NCBI GenBank assembly: GCA_964017185.1 | Contig: OZ024871.1 | Span: forward strand, 22,668,488 to 22,732,487 | From: Rugalucina vietnamica | Taxonomy: Eukaryota > Mollusca > Bivalvia > Lucinida > Lucinidae | Direction of reading: 5' to 3' | Length of the DNA: 64,000 bases | Shown here: positions 33,270 to 43,206 of the stretch, one piece after another | Position numbering within the stretch: position 1 is the first letter of the stretch | Layout: each line of letters begins with the position of its first letter | The notes under the pieces: generated by a model | Database searches by the model: none | Told to the model about the DNA's origin: nothing | What the model saw: the letters and a program-made list of their open reading frames with translations, nothing else | Translations under genes and position numbers: made by a program

Positions 33270-33508
33270 CCCGAGGTTATGAAACGTTTTTCATGCTCAG
33301 CTCAGCTGAGACTAAAATTTAACCTGCTAATAAATGTTAAAATGCCAACAAATCATTGGCATTTAAACATTCATAGGCAGGATAAATTACTGGCTTTGGT
33401 GATCTGAACCTGAAATTTAAATTTGTTTTGGCTATTTCAGTAGTCATGAGCACTTTACATTTCAAGCTCAGCTGAGCTGAGCATGAAAAAATGTTTTATA
33501 ATCTCGGG
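33270..33508. repeat. P element, palindromic MITE
   Basis: The left end CCCGAGGTTATGAAACGTTT with CATGCTCAGCTCAGCTGAG is matched by CTCAGCTGAGCATG and ATAATCTCGGG at the right end. A second copy near 58,334 is split by a TTAA-type insertion. Confidence 0.7.
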
Positions 33509-33731
33509 TCCCAGCTCCATCGTTCTCCTCCCAGTCGGGTCAACTTTGAGTCTCATCATGAGAAAACCTGTCTTTGTATATTTGCAACTATCTGCAACTT
33601 TGTTTTCGCAACCAAACTAGTACAATAAGCATACATCCGCTCAATCCAAAATCTCAAGCTTAAACTCGGGTTGTGTCGAACCTTGACGCGGAGAACCCCA
33701 CAGGACAGGTTTTCTCGCGACACAACTCATT

Positions 33732-34040
33732 TTATCGATACGTCAGCCCGCACACCGAGCACCGTTTTTCCAAGTCCAACAAACAGAAGATAATTCCAAA
33801 CGGGAAGAAGAAGATGGCACAACATATTCCAAACGCCGTTGGAGAGGATCGAAACGTCCCGGACTGAAAACAGATTGAAACATACATCATAACATTACAT
33901 AATACTCAGTCCGATATGGCATTGCTGACTAGAACGAAAATGTGAAAAGCAGAAGCATTTTAGAGCAGGATCGACTCCACATTAGTAATACTTCAAATAC
34001 ACGTGGACGCGCGCACATGGACACGCGCACGCACAGAGAC

Positions 34041-34093
<53 letters not shown>

Positions 34094-35250
34094 ACCCCAC
34101 ATCCTCTACAGGTTCCGGGCACTGCCTGTGTAGGTTGCTGTATTGTTACAACATGGGTGTGGGTTTGCTGTGGCGGGGGTGGTCCGTACTGTGATGGTGG
34201 GGGTGGTCCGTACTGTGGCGGTGGTCCGTACCCTGGTTGTTGTATTACTGTTACACCTGGTATGTGTTAAAATGAGCCGCTGAATGAGAAAACCAACAAT
34301 AGGTCTGACACAAACCGACCTGTATAGTCACAGAAGCATGCTAGAAGCTTGATATTTCGGATTATGGAAGAAGAGAGATTACGGTACTATCCGTGTAGCG
34401 AAGACAAAGGCGCCGATCAGCTGCGCAGTTACTAGCGAAAACATAGGCGCTGATCAGTTGTGCAGCGCCTGCACAGCTGATCTGTGCCTAGTTTTACGCA
34501 TTTGCAAATTGTTGGTCTTCTCAATGCGAAGGCTCATATACTATTGGATTCACATGCATAAGATATCTCGGTGGCTGTTAGTTTAATATTCACAGAAAAT
34601 GATGATTTAAATTTTAACATAAGGGACGTTTTAAATTGGTGAATCGTAATCTGCAAACAACACATACACCGGTCAACGCAGACTTGAACAAGTCTACTAC
34701 TTTTTCTGTCTTTTTTATTTTCCTCTCATTAATATAAGAATACCTTTTGTTGAAAGCAGTAATTCCCGGCAAAGCTATCAGAGAGGTATACCAAGATACT
34801 AGAAAATTATTGTGAAGATAGGATTTAAAATTCTACGGTCAAAGTTGCATTCGCAAGTTTTAGTTTGCTGAATTACAAGCGCTGAAATTGGTTGCTACAT
34901 CATCCCACTTGAATTACGAAAACTTGCCCATGCAATAATATTTTTTGAGCTTTAAAAATTGGAAATTTTTATTAGAAAATGTTTGATATTTTTCTTATTT
35001 TTCCTCAAAACATAGATTGTGTGTACACGTTAGAACCGCATCGCCGAGGCGGTTCTAACGAGTATCCACAGTCTATGTTTTGGAGCAAAAATAAGAAAAA
35101 AATAGGTATACCCCTGCATACCCCAGTTTTGCTATAATAAAAGTGAGGTTTGAGGGGGTATACATTACACGGACGTTTCCAACTTGTACATACTGACTTG
35201 TCCGAAGGCAGCATGATTGTATACATACCTTGTTGTGGATATACTGACAT
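33732..35250 (-). CDS. BRI3-like membrane protein, gene B (three exons, 104 aa)
   Basis: Exons on the minus strand: 35,229-35,250 (ATG plus six more codons and one base; MSVYPQQ), 34,096-34,256, and 33,732-33,863 ending TAA. Borders are GTATGT...CAG and GTAGGT...CAG, and the phases match gene A. Exon 2 encodes a Tyr-Gly-Pro repeat (YGPPPQ type) and ends with C-R-G-C (57-60). Exon 3 encodes TAFGICCAIFFFPFGIIFCL (70-89), a membrane segment, then C-S-V-C (96-99). The VLED motif of gene A and vertebrate BRI3 is replaced by GTFRSSPTAFG, as in gene C. Intron 1 holds W copy c and a Q element; intron 2 holds a GA microsatellite. An F1 element begins 40 bp upstream of the ATG. Start chosen for its matching phase, its adenine at -3 and its similarity to the first exon of gene A. 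Confidence 0.8.
34042..34091 (+). repeat. (GA)n microsatellite in intron 2 of gene B
   Basis: About 50 bp of GA repeat ends within a few bases of the exon 2 donor site (GTAGGT on the minus strand). Confidence 0.95.
34273..34536 (-). repeat. W element, copy c, in intron 1 of gene B
   Basis: Reverse orientation. The ends TGAGCC...GAAAACCAACAAT and ATTGTTGG...GGCTCA are present; the inner hairpin is rearranged (GCTGATCAGTTGTGCAGCGC). It starts 16 bp from the exon 2 acceptor boundary. Confidence 0.7.
34913..35180 (+). repeat. Q element in intron 1 of gene B
   Basis: It begins ATTACGAAAACTTGCC. A long palindrome (CTCAAAACATAGATTGTG...; complement ending CTATGTTTTGGAG) spans about 35,005-35,085. 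It ends with GTATACCCCTGCA...GGGGGTATACATT. Its flanks differ from those of the gene A copy. Confidence 0.7.
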
Positions 35251-35290
35251 GGTTGCCAGGGAAACCGATCTGTAGTATCAGAAACTGAAA

Positions 35291-36855
35291 CCAGAAAACC
35301 AATGGTCCTATAAACGCTCACCTGAGATCTGGGATATGCGACCTAAGCTGACCTTGCCATAAAATAGGTCAAGGTCATCCCGGGGTCATGATTTATACAA
35401 ACTTTGTAGAGCTCCATTCACTGATGCTTCAGGCAAAGTTTCAAAATCATGGTCTTCCGGTTCTGAAGAATAAGATTTATAAAGGTGTTTGCTTTTTATA
35501 GCCATGGCGGCCATCTTGGTCACGTGACCTGAACCATTTATATAAACTTTCATTCCCCTTTCCTAACGATGCTCCACATAAAGTTTGGCTTTGACTGGCC
35601 AAGTGGTTTCTGAGATGTTTGAATATTATGCCCATATACATGTATATAGTCCCGGGGCAGGGGCAGACATTTTACATTTTACTAATTTTCCCCATTCAAA
35701 TACATGGGCAACCTATGTTGGCCTTGTCATAAAATAGGTCAAGGTCATCCCAAGGTCATGATTTATATAAACTTTGTAGAGCTCCTCTCATTGCTGCTTT
35801 ATGCCAAGTTTCAAAATCATATGCCTTCAGAAGATTTTTAAAGGTTTTTGCTATTTATAGCTATGGCGGCCATCTTGGTCATGTGCCCTAGACCATTCAT
35901 ATAAACTTTCATTCTCCCTTCCTAAGAATGCCCCACACGAAATTTGGCTTTGATTGGCCAAGCGGTATCAGAGAAGAAGATCTTTGAATATTATGGTAAT
36001 ATACATGTATATTGCCCCGGGGTGGCGGCAGACCTGTCCCTGGGGTGCATTTATTTTCAGAATCATATATTTAGTCCATTTGCCCATTTGCATAAAGTTT
36101 TTCCCTTCAAATGACATTTTGAAATTTTCCCCATTCAAATGCATGGACGCCATATGTTGACCTTGCCAAAAGATAGGTAAAGGTCATCCCAAAGCTCCTC
36201 TCCCTGATGCTTCATGCCATGGCCTTCTGGTTCTGGAAAAGATTTTTAAAGATTTTTGCTATTTATAGCCATGGCGGCGATCTTGGTCACGTGACCTTGA
36301 CCATTTATATAAACTTTCAGTCCCCCATCCTAAGGATACTACATATAAAATTTGGCTTTGATTGGTCGAGTGGTTACTGAGAAAATTGAGTTTTACATTT
36401 AATTTGTAAAGACCTTCGGCCAAGGTCAAGAAATGACCTTGACCTTTTATACTCACAACACTTCATTAGCTCAACATGTTGTCTGTATCTACCAACTTTC
36501 AGGTCACAGGCTACCAACCTTCCTGAAAAATGCAACTGTTTTCACTTTTTTTCATTGAAAAGCGTATGTAACCAAATTTGACTTTGCCGTAAAAAAGGTC
36601 AAGGTCATGATTTATATAAACTATGATGGACCAGAGTCTCTGATGTTGCACACCAAGTTTCGTTGAAATCGGTGCACCGGTTCTTATGGTTTTTACCATC
36701 TTGGTCACCCTTCCTAAGGATGCTCCACATGAAGTTTGGCTTTGATTGGCCAAGCTGTTTCAGAGGAGAAGATCTTCGAAACTGTGGACAGACGACGGAC
36801 GGAGCATGGCCATCCTATAAGCTCACCTTTTGAGTCTTCGGCTCAGGTGAGCTAA
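35291..36855 (+). mobile_element. F1-g: F1 element beside gene B
   Basis: The 5' end is slightly decayed (CCAGAAAACCAATGGTCC). The core is about three 450-bp type units with AGGTCAAGGTCAT, GGCGGCCATCTTGGTCACGT and TGACCTTGCC. The 3' end has the GACGG run, a hairpin with GAGTC-TTC-GGCTC and GAGCTAA at 36,855. The next base begins another F1 element. Non-coding. Confidence 0.75.
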
Positions 36856-37527
36856 CCAGAGGACCAACGGTCCTGTAAACGCTCACCTGAGATCTGCTAT
36901 ATTAACCAAGTATTTATATAAAAAAATTGCCTTTTATGGGGCCCACCAACCAATTAAAATAAAGGATTAGGACAAAAGTCAGCCAAACTGTAGAGGACTA
37001 CTCTATAAACATTTCTGCAAAAATAGAATTCAAATATCTGCGATTGGACCAGAAAAAAATAGCCAATTTCCACTTTTCCCGTTTTAAGTCAATCGAAACT
37101 TTCTTATCCGACGGAAATAAAAAACACAAATTATGTAGAGACTACTGTCAGGAACATGTATACAAAGTACAGGCTTCATGCCATAGACAATTTCTGAGGA
37201 GAAGATTTTAAAATGTTTTTCCAAATTTTACCCTTTATGTGGCCCCAGCAACCAATCAAAATAAAAGATTAGGAAAAAAGTCACATGAAACATAGAGATA
37301 TTCTCAATAAATATTTTTGCAAAGACAAAATTCAAATACCTTCAATTGATCCAGAAAAATAGCTAATTTCCACTTTTCCCATTATAAGTCTATGGAAACC
37401 ATAGCAACCAGAGTTCTTATCCGACTGGAATAAAAAACATAAATTATGTAGAGGCTACTGTCAGGAACATGTATACAAAGTTCAGGATCCAGCCACTTGA
37501 CAGTTTCTGAGGAGAAGATTTTTGAAT

Positions 37528-37528
<1 letters not shown>

Positions 37529-37571
<43 letters not shown>
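37529..37571 (+). repeat. poly-T run in F1-h
   Basis: About 43 consecutive T within a core unit, extending a T run present in the related units. Confidence 0.95.
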
Positions 37572-37576
<5 letters not shown>

Positions 37577-38584
37577 TGACCTTTATGGGGCCCCAGCAAC
37601 CAATCAAAGTAAAGGATTAGGACAAAACTCACAAGAAACGTCAAACACTACTCAATAAACATTTCTGCAAAAACAAAATTCAAATGTCTGCAATTTTAGC
37701 GGAAAAATAGCCGACTTCCACTTTTCCCATTATAAGTCTATGGAACTTTAAGTTGCCATAGCAACCAGAGTTCTTATCCGCCTGGAATAAAAAACACAAA
37801 TTATGTAGAGGCCACTGTCAGGAACATGTATACAAAGTACAGGCTTAATCCCCTTGACAGTTTCTGAGAAGAAGATTTTTGAATGTTTTTCGAAATTTTG
37901 CCCTATATGGGGCCCCTGCAACCAATCAAAATAGAAATTAGGACAAAAGACACATGAAACGTAGAGGACTACTCAATAAACATTTCTGCAAAAACAAAAT
38001 TCAAATGTCTGCAATTTTAGCTAAAAAAATAGCCGATTTCCACTTTTCCCATTATAAGTCTATGGAAACTTTAAGTTGCCATAGCAACCAGAGTTCTTAT
38101 CCGTCTGGAATAAAAAACACAAATTATGTAGAGGCCACTGTCAGGAACATGTATACAAAGTACAGGCTTAATCCCCTTGACAGTTTCTGAGAAGAAGATT
38201 TTTGAATGTTTTTCGAAATTTTGCCCTATATGGGGCCCCTGCAACCAATCAAAATTAAGGATTAGGACAAAAGTCACATGAAACGTAGAGGACTACTCAA
38301 TAAACATTTTCGCAAAAACAAAATTCAAATATCTCCAACAAGACAGCAAAAAATAGCAATTTTCACTTTTTTCCTTTATAAGGCTATGGGAAGCATAAGT
38401 TGTCATAGCAACCAGAGTTCTTATCCGATCAAAACAAAAAACAGAATTATTCTTTCCCCCTACCTGTAGATGGTGTATGTGAAATATGAGAACAATCGGC
38501 CCAGCGGTTTCAGAGAAGAAGATCTTTGAAATTGTGGACGACGACGGACGGACGACGGACGGACGCCGGAGCATGGGTATACTA

Positions 38585-38619
38585 TAAGCTCACCTATGAG
38601 CCTTCGGCTCAGGTAAGCT
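38585..38619 (+). other. 3' terminal hairpin of F1-h, representative of F1
   Basis: AAGCTCACCT pairs with AGGTAAGCT (AGGTGAGCT in other copies) around the inner stem GAGCC-TTC-GGCTC. The loop is TTC in copies a, b, d, g, h, j and k; it is TAAC in c, e and l and TTGC in i. Confidence 0.75.
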
Positions 38620-38621
38620 AA

Positions 38622-40327
38622 AAATGCAGAACAGGAATACCATGTGTATTAAGTATACTCAATTTATACGTTTAAAATGCAAAATTAAATGCTTGCAGAA
38701 GTTCCTGTCTTTCAATTCTATTTGTTATCATTTGTTTTTGTAAAAGGTCGGATCTAACGCGTTATCTGAAAATTCTATCTATTCGTACAAACATTGTCTG
38801 AATTACTTAAGAACCCGTTGAAACATTAACAGAAGACTTCACAAATGAGCCGCCGCATGGGAAAATCAACAATCTGCATAGGCGAAAACAAAGGCGCAGA
38901 CCAGCTTCGCGGTAAAACCGCGAAGCTGCTCAGCGCCTTTGTTTTCGATACACAGATAGAACAACCCTTATTCTTCTTAAATCCGAAATTTCAAGCTTCT
39001 AGCTCTTTTCTGTTCTTGTACAGGTTAGTTTATGTCGGACCTGTTCGGAAACCACTTTGTTGGTTTTCCCACGAGGCGGCTGAAATATTGCGCTTCATTC
39101 GGTGCATTTTCACTTACTTTGATATTCCAGAAACAAAATTATTTTGCTTTTGCTTTTCTGAGATTAAAACTCTCAGAATTTTATCACATATCCTTATACG
39201 ATGTAAAAACATATAACAATGATTTTCAAAAGCGCTTTGAAAACAAAGTTCAATATTTGTTTTATTTCTAATATCGACCTGCGAAACGGACTAAAACAAT
39301 ACCCAATTCAACAATGTCAAAAAGCTAGGGTATCGTGTGCCTTGAAAACTTAACCCACAATTGATTTCCTGTCAAAGATAACTATTTTCGATCTACCATT
39401 ATAAGTTGTATACACATAATTATACTAATAAGTAAACCCATAAATGCCAGCATTGACACCTTAATTCATGACGAAATCTCATTTTAAAAAGGTAAAGAAC
39501 AAGAGAGTCTAAACAATTAGAAGTATAAGAAGAAAATTGGTGGTATACATGGATTTTTAATATCGTAGTAGAAATTGATTATTATAGCGAACATATATAA
39601 GATAAAACTTTACTATCGACGGCAAAATTTGCTTCAAAACATAGACATTGTAGAATCCTAAATATACACTATATGCAGTCAGTTATAAAGACAAAGACGG
39701 AGAAGGCAATTATAGGCATGCCTACGTCTAATCCGAGTCACATGTACAATAATATTCTTCCATTTTATTATGTAAACACTTGTATGTCTGTAAATATGTT
39801 TACTAAAATTTAGGAATAAATGAATAAATTAAAGACAAAGTATGATGAACCAAAACAGATGTAACACTATAGACATAAACTATATATATAAATGGGAAAC
39901 ATGTTAATAAGTTCGTATACAACGCATTTAAAGCAATATAATAAACCATATTATGGTACACTCGTTGTAGCCATAGCGGATCTGTCGATGATCCGGATCA
40001 AAATAATTTTCAAAAGAATTTTACAAAAATATAAAACAAGAATTTTATAAAGCGAACTTGGCCATTTGACTCTTGATTCAAACATGTTTCATTCCATCGC
40101 TCATGATCGTAGATAATGACGTCAACATCTTGTTCACGTCGATGGTTCCCGGCTCATATACTGAAACACGGTGGAAAAAAAGCTTTGTTTTACACAAGGT
40201 TATCAAACGCGGTTCGCCGAATCATGAATGGGTAGAATAATTGTATATAAGCAGATGACCATCGTTTTGTCCTTCCTCTGTTGTGTGTCCTCGTATCAAG
40301 ATCTTATACTTTGGAAGCATCCACATT
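38622..40327. other. region between F1-h and gene C
   Basis: It holds W copy d; the remainder is AT-rich unique sequence. No exon with matching splice sites or recognisable domain is seen. Confidence 0.45.
38846..39083 (+). repeat. W element, copy d
   Basis: Full copy with TGAGCCGCCGCATGGG at the left, an inner hairpin (CAGCTTCGCGGT / ACCGCGAAGCTG) and GAGGCGGCTGA at the right. Confidence 0.8.
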
Positions 40328-40570
40328 TGAGCCGTCTCGTGAGAAAACCCACCATGTGGTTTCCGAACACGTCTGACACGAACCGGACTGAACAGTCACA
40401 GAAGCTGCCTAGAACCTTGAAATTTAGGATTTAAGAAGAAGAGTAAATGTACTATCCGTGTAGCGAAAACAAGGCGCCGCGCGATCAGCTTCGCGGTCAC
40501 CGCGAAGCTGATCTGCGTCTTTGTTTTCGCATATGTATGCAGATTTTTTATTTTCTCATGAGATGGCTCA
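40328..40570 (-). repeat. W element, copy e, downstream of gene C
   Basis: Reverse orientation, with ends TGAGCCGTCTCGTGAG and CTCATGAGATGGCTCA. The flanking ATT on both sides could be a 3-bp target duplication. It lies 110 bp past the gene C stop codon. Confidence 0.75.
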
Positions 40571-40680
40571 ATTTTTATAATCATGATAATAGGGTGTTAT
40601 CAAGCAATTGTATTAAAACCACATATCATTCATAGCTTAATCATTTCTTCAACCATCATTCATAGCTTAAAATCATTTCT

Positions 40681-40909
40681 TCAACCATATCTTAGCCCGC
40701 ACACCGAGCATCGTTTCTCCATGTCCAACAAACAGCAGATTATCCCGAATGGAAAGAATAAGATAGCACAACATATCCCGAATGCGGTTGGGGTGTCTCT
40801 AAAAGTCCCAGCCTGAAAACAGATTCGACGTAACAATGATTGTTACACCGAGAAAATGTATGTAGATAGTCTTACTATTTTGTCCGTAAGTCAGGTCTGA
40901 AGACATTTT

Positions 40910-40948
<39 letters not shown>

Positions 40949-42790
40949 TTATTTATTTTTTATTTATTTATTTTTTTATTATTTTTTCTTTACTTCACAT
41001 GATTTTTAACTGAATAGACTAAATGACTTTTTCTTTCTTTTCTTAAAGACACTTTCATTAAATATTCTCAGTGCCCTCACGCGTCGATCATAGTTCTAGC
41101 CGAATAACACATTGCTGGGAAAGAGATATCTATACTATGCAAATTAAATTTAGCAATTTTCGCAACATTCGCATGTATCTGCATATAATTAATAAAATTC
41201 TTGGAATATGGGCGTAAGTGGTAGCCTTTCGACAAGAACTTACAATCAAACCTTACGGCGATACTGACGTGGCGTTGCAATTTAAGACACATGATCAAAA
41301 CTTGCAGGTCTGCTTAAAGTGGGAAACCAAAATCATGCTGTTTAGTCATCAAAACAAAGAAAAACATTTTAAACGTTTGGAAACAACATTTTATCGCCGA
41401 GAAATAAAGATCGAAGATCGCAAGTTTTTGAATTCGACGTTTTTTCTTTTGCCTCTGCATTATCGCCTTGCAGTTACGTTTCTTATTGGAATTTCCCGAA
41501 AATCGGCAGTGAGTTTAAATGTCTGATGCATACCAATATGTTAAAATAAAGAGAGTTTGCAAAATTCCCTATCTTGGCTTCATAACGTGAGCTTAAATAA
41601 TGAGTTTAACGTCAGCGTTATCTCACTAGCATGACGCGTTATGGCTGTGAAACTTTCAAGTGTTAATGGCCACGGTATTGGCTACATTGTGCTTTGTTTG
41701 TCTTGTTTTGTTTTTATGAAAATCAATGGAAACCATGTAACCCGAAATTAAGGCAATAATTTCGACCACTTGACATTGCGTTAGCAAGTAAAGTTTGTAC
41801 GGAAAAAGCCCAATCTCACTTGTCATATAATCAACAACGTTTATAAAGAAGGGGTGAAAAGGATAGGCCTAATGGAGATAAAAAAAAAGTCAGCTGTTTG
41901 CATTGTGTTCTATGGTTGAGAATTTTGCATTCATACCCTTTCTGTATTTCTTGGTTGTTCCAGAAGCCTCTCTAAAGGATGGCGTTTTTAAATTCATCGT
42001 AGCATGTGCCTACGACACTATTCTTGTCATTTAAATTAAAGAAATGTCCAAAGTTGCTCTAAGATGATCAAAGACATATGTAACATCAAACATTGCTAAA
42101 TTTATTTTGCATAGTATATATTTCGATCTTGCCTTTCATACGTTTCGTAAATGATCTATGCGTCTTTCTCGCCTGCAGTTACTTCAAGTTGGTAGTTGGG
42201 TTTCAAGTTTAATTGGATGTTATTTATTCCAATAAGTTTTTACAATGACATCAATTGCTTTATAGTCTTGTAGCACACACGTTTAGCGAAACATCTGAGC
42301 CGCCACATGGAAAAACCAACAATCTGCCTAGGCGAAAACAAAGGCGCAGATCAGCTTCGCAGTAACTGCGAAGCTGATCAGCGCCTTTGTTTTCGTTACA
42401 CGGATAGTACATTTTCTCTTCTACTTAAATCCAAAATTTCAAGCTTCTAGCTCTTTTCTGTGACTGTACATGCCGATCTATGTCGGACCTGGTAAAAAAC
42501 CACATTGTTGGTTTTCCCACGAGGCGGCTCAATTCTATCAGTACCTACCCCGCACCCTCGGCAAGTGCCGGGAACGGCCCTGGTAGGCTGTTGAATCGTC
42601 ACAATGTGCGTCTGTTGTACCCCGTGTGGCGTGTAGCCGACCTGAATATTGGCTTGTGGCTGCGGCGCTCCATATGCGGGCGGAGGGCCATATGCGGGCG
42701 GAGGGCCATATCCCGGCGGAGGGCCATATCCTGGTGGAGGGCCATATCCTGGAAGAGGGCCATGTCCAGGTTGTGGTTGCTGACAATAGA
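40681..42790 (-). CDS. BRI3-like membrane protein, gene C (two exons found, first exon missing)
   Basis: Exon 2 is about 42,549-42,790 on the minus strand and the last exon is 40,681-40,812, ending TGA. They are joined by GTAGGT...TTTTCAG with phase 0, as in genes A and B. Exon 2 encodes five GYGPPP-type hexapeptides, then HIVTIQQPTRAVPGTCRGCG. The last exon encodes AGTFRDTPTAFGICCAILFF..., a membrane segment and C-S-V-C. Protein similarity to gene B is high in the last exon. The 5' border of exon 2 is unsure: an AG at 42,791 keeps the phase of the other genes; AG sites at 42,795 and further inside are alternatives. I could not find a first exon with an ATG and a phase-1 donor upstream, so the gene may be incomplete here. 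Intron 2 is 1.7 kb and holds W copy f. Confidence 0.7.
40913..40946 (+). repeat. poly-T and T-rich run in intron 2 of gene C
   Basis: About 34 T, followed by ATTT/ATTTT steps to about 40,990. Confidence 0.9.
42296..42531 (+). repeat. W element, copy f, in intron 2 of gene C
   Basis: A well-preserved copy. The inner hairpin GATCAGCTTCGCAGT / ACTGCGAAGCTGATC is perfect and is extended by GGCGAAAACAAAGGCGC / GCGCCTTTGTTTTCG. It ends 17 bp inside the intron from the exon 2 donor. Confidence 0.8.
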
Positions 42791-42983
42791 CTTGCTGCGA
42801 GATTTGGAATTCTTGAACTCATGAAAAATATAAAATGACACGGTATATCAGTGTAAATGCGACGTACATAGAATATGCTCTAAGCTAAAGTTAGAATAGT
42901 CCAGGAATTGATACAATTACTTGCCGGAAATCCCCGCCCAGACACCAGGTGGGAAAGAAAAGACAGCATAAAACATTATAAAA

Positions 42984-43206
42984 TGAGCCTTCTCGTGAGA
43001 AAACCAACAATCTGCATAGGCGAAAACAAAGGCGCGGTGACCGCGAAGCTGATCAGCGCCTTTGTTTTCGCTACACGGATAGTAGATTTCCTCTTCTTCT
43101 TAAATCCTAAATATCAAGCTTCTAGCTGTCTTCTGTGGCTGTACAGCCCGGTTTATGTCGGACCTGTTTGAAAACCACATTGTTGGTTTTTCCACGAGGC
43201 GGCTCA
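42984..43206 (+). repeat. W element, copy g, upstream of gene C exon 2
   Basis: Ends TGAGCCTTCTCGTGAG and CCACGAGGCGGCTCA. The left arm of the inner hairpin has a short deletion, leaving GCGCGGTGACCGCGAAGC. Confidence 0.75.

Larger units (their letters stand above)
36856..38621 (+). mobile_element. F1-h: F1 element with 323-bp core units, abutting F1-g
   Basis: It starts CCAGAGGACCAACGGTCC immediately after the GAGCTAA of F1-g. The core repeats at about 323-bp steps; TTCTTATCCG occurs near 37,771, 38,094 and 38,418. Units carry CACTTTTCCCATTATAAGTC, CTGTCAGGAACATGTATACA and TTTCTGAGAAGAAGATTTTT. A 43-base poly-T run (37,529-37,571) interrupts one unit. The 3' end has the GACGG run and a hairpin with GAGCC-TTC-GGCTC. 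Non-coding. Confidence 0.75.

Noticed and set aside
33673..33867. 64-codon plus-strand frame
   Set aside because: It is the antisense shadow of the last exon of gene B.
41218..41526. 102-codon plus-strand frame inside gene C intron 2
   Set aside because: No recognisable motif, antisense to a supported gene, and no splice or polyadenylation signals that fit; chance is as likely.
42905..42975. Candidate first exon of gene C (ATG with a GCAAGT donor on the minus strand)
   Set aside because: The encoded residues (MLSFLSHLVSGRGFP) do not resemble the first exons of genes A and B, and the donor would be the rare GC type. Not supported enough to join.
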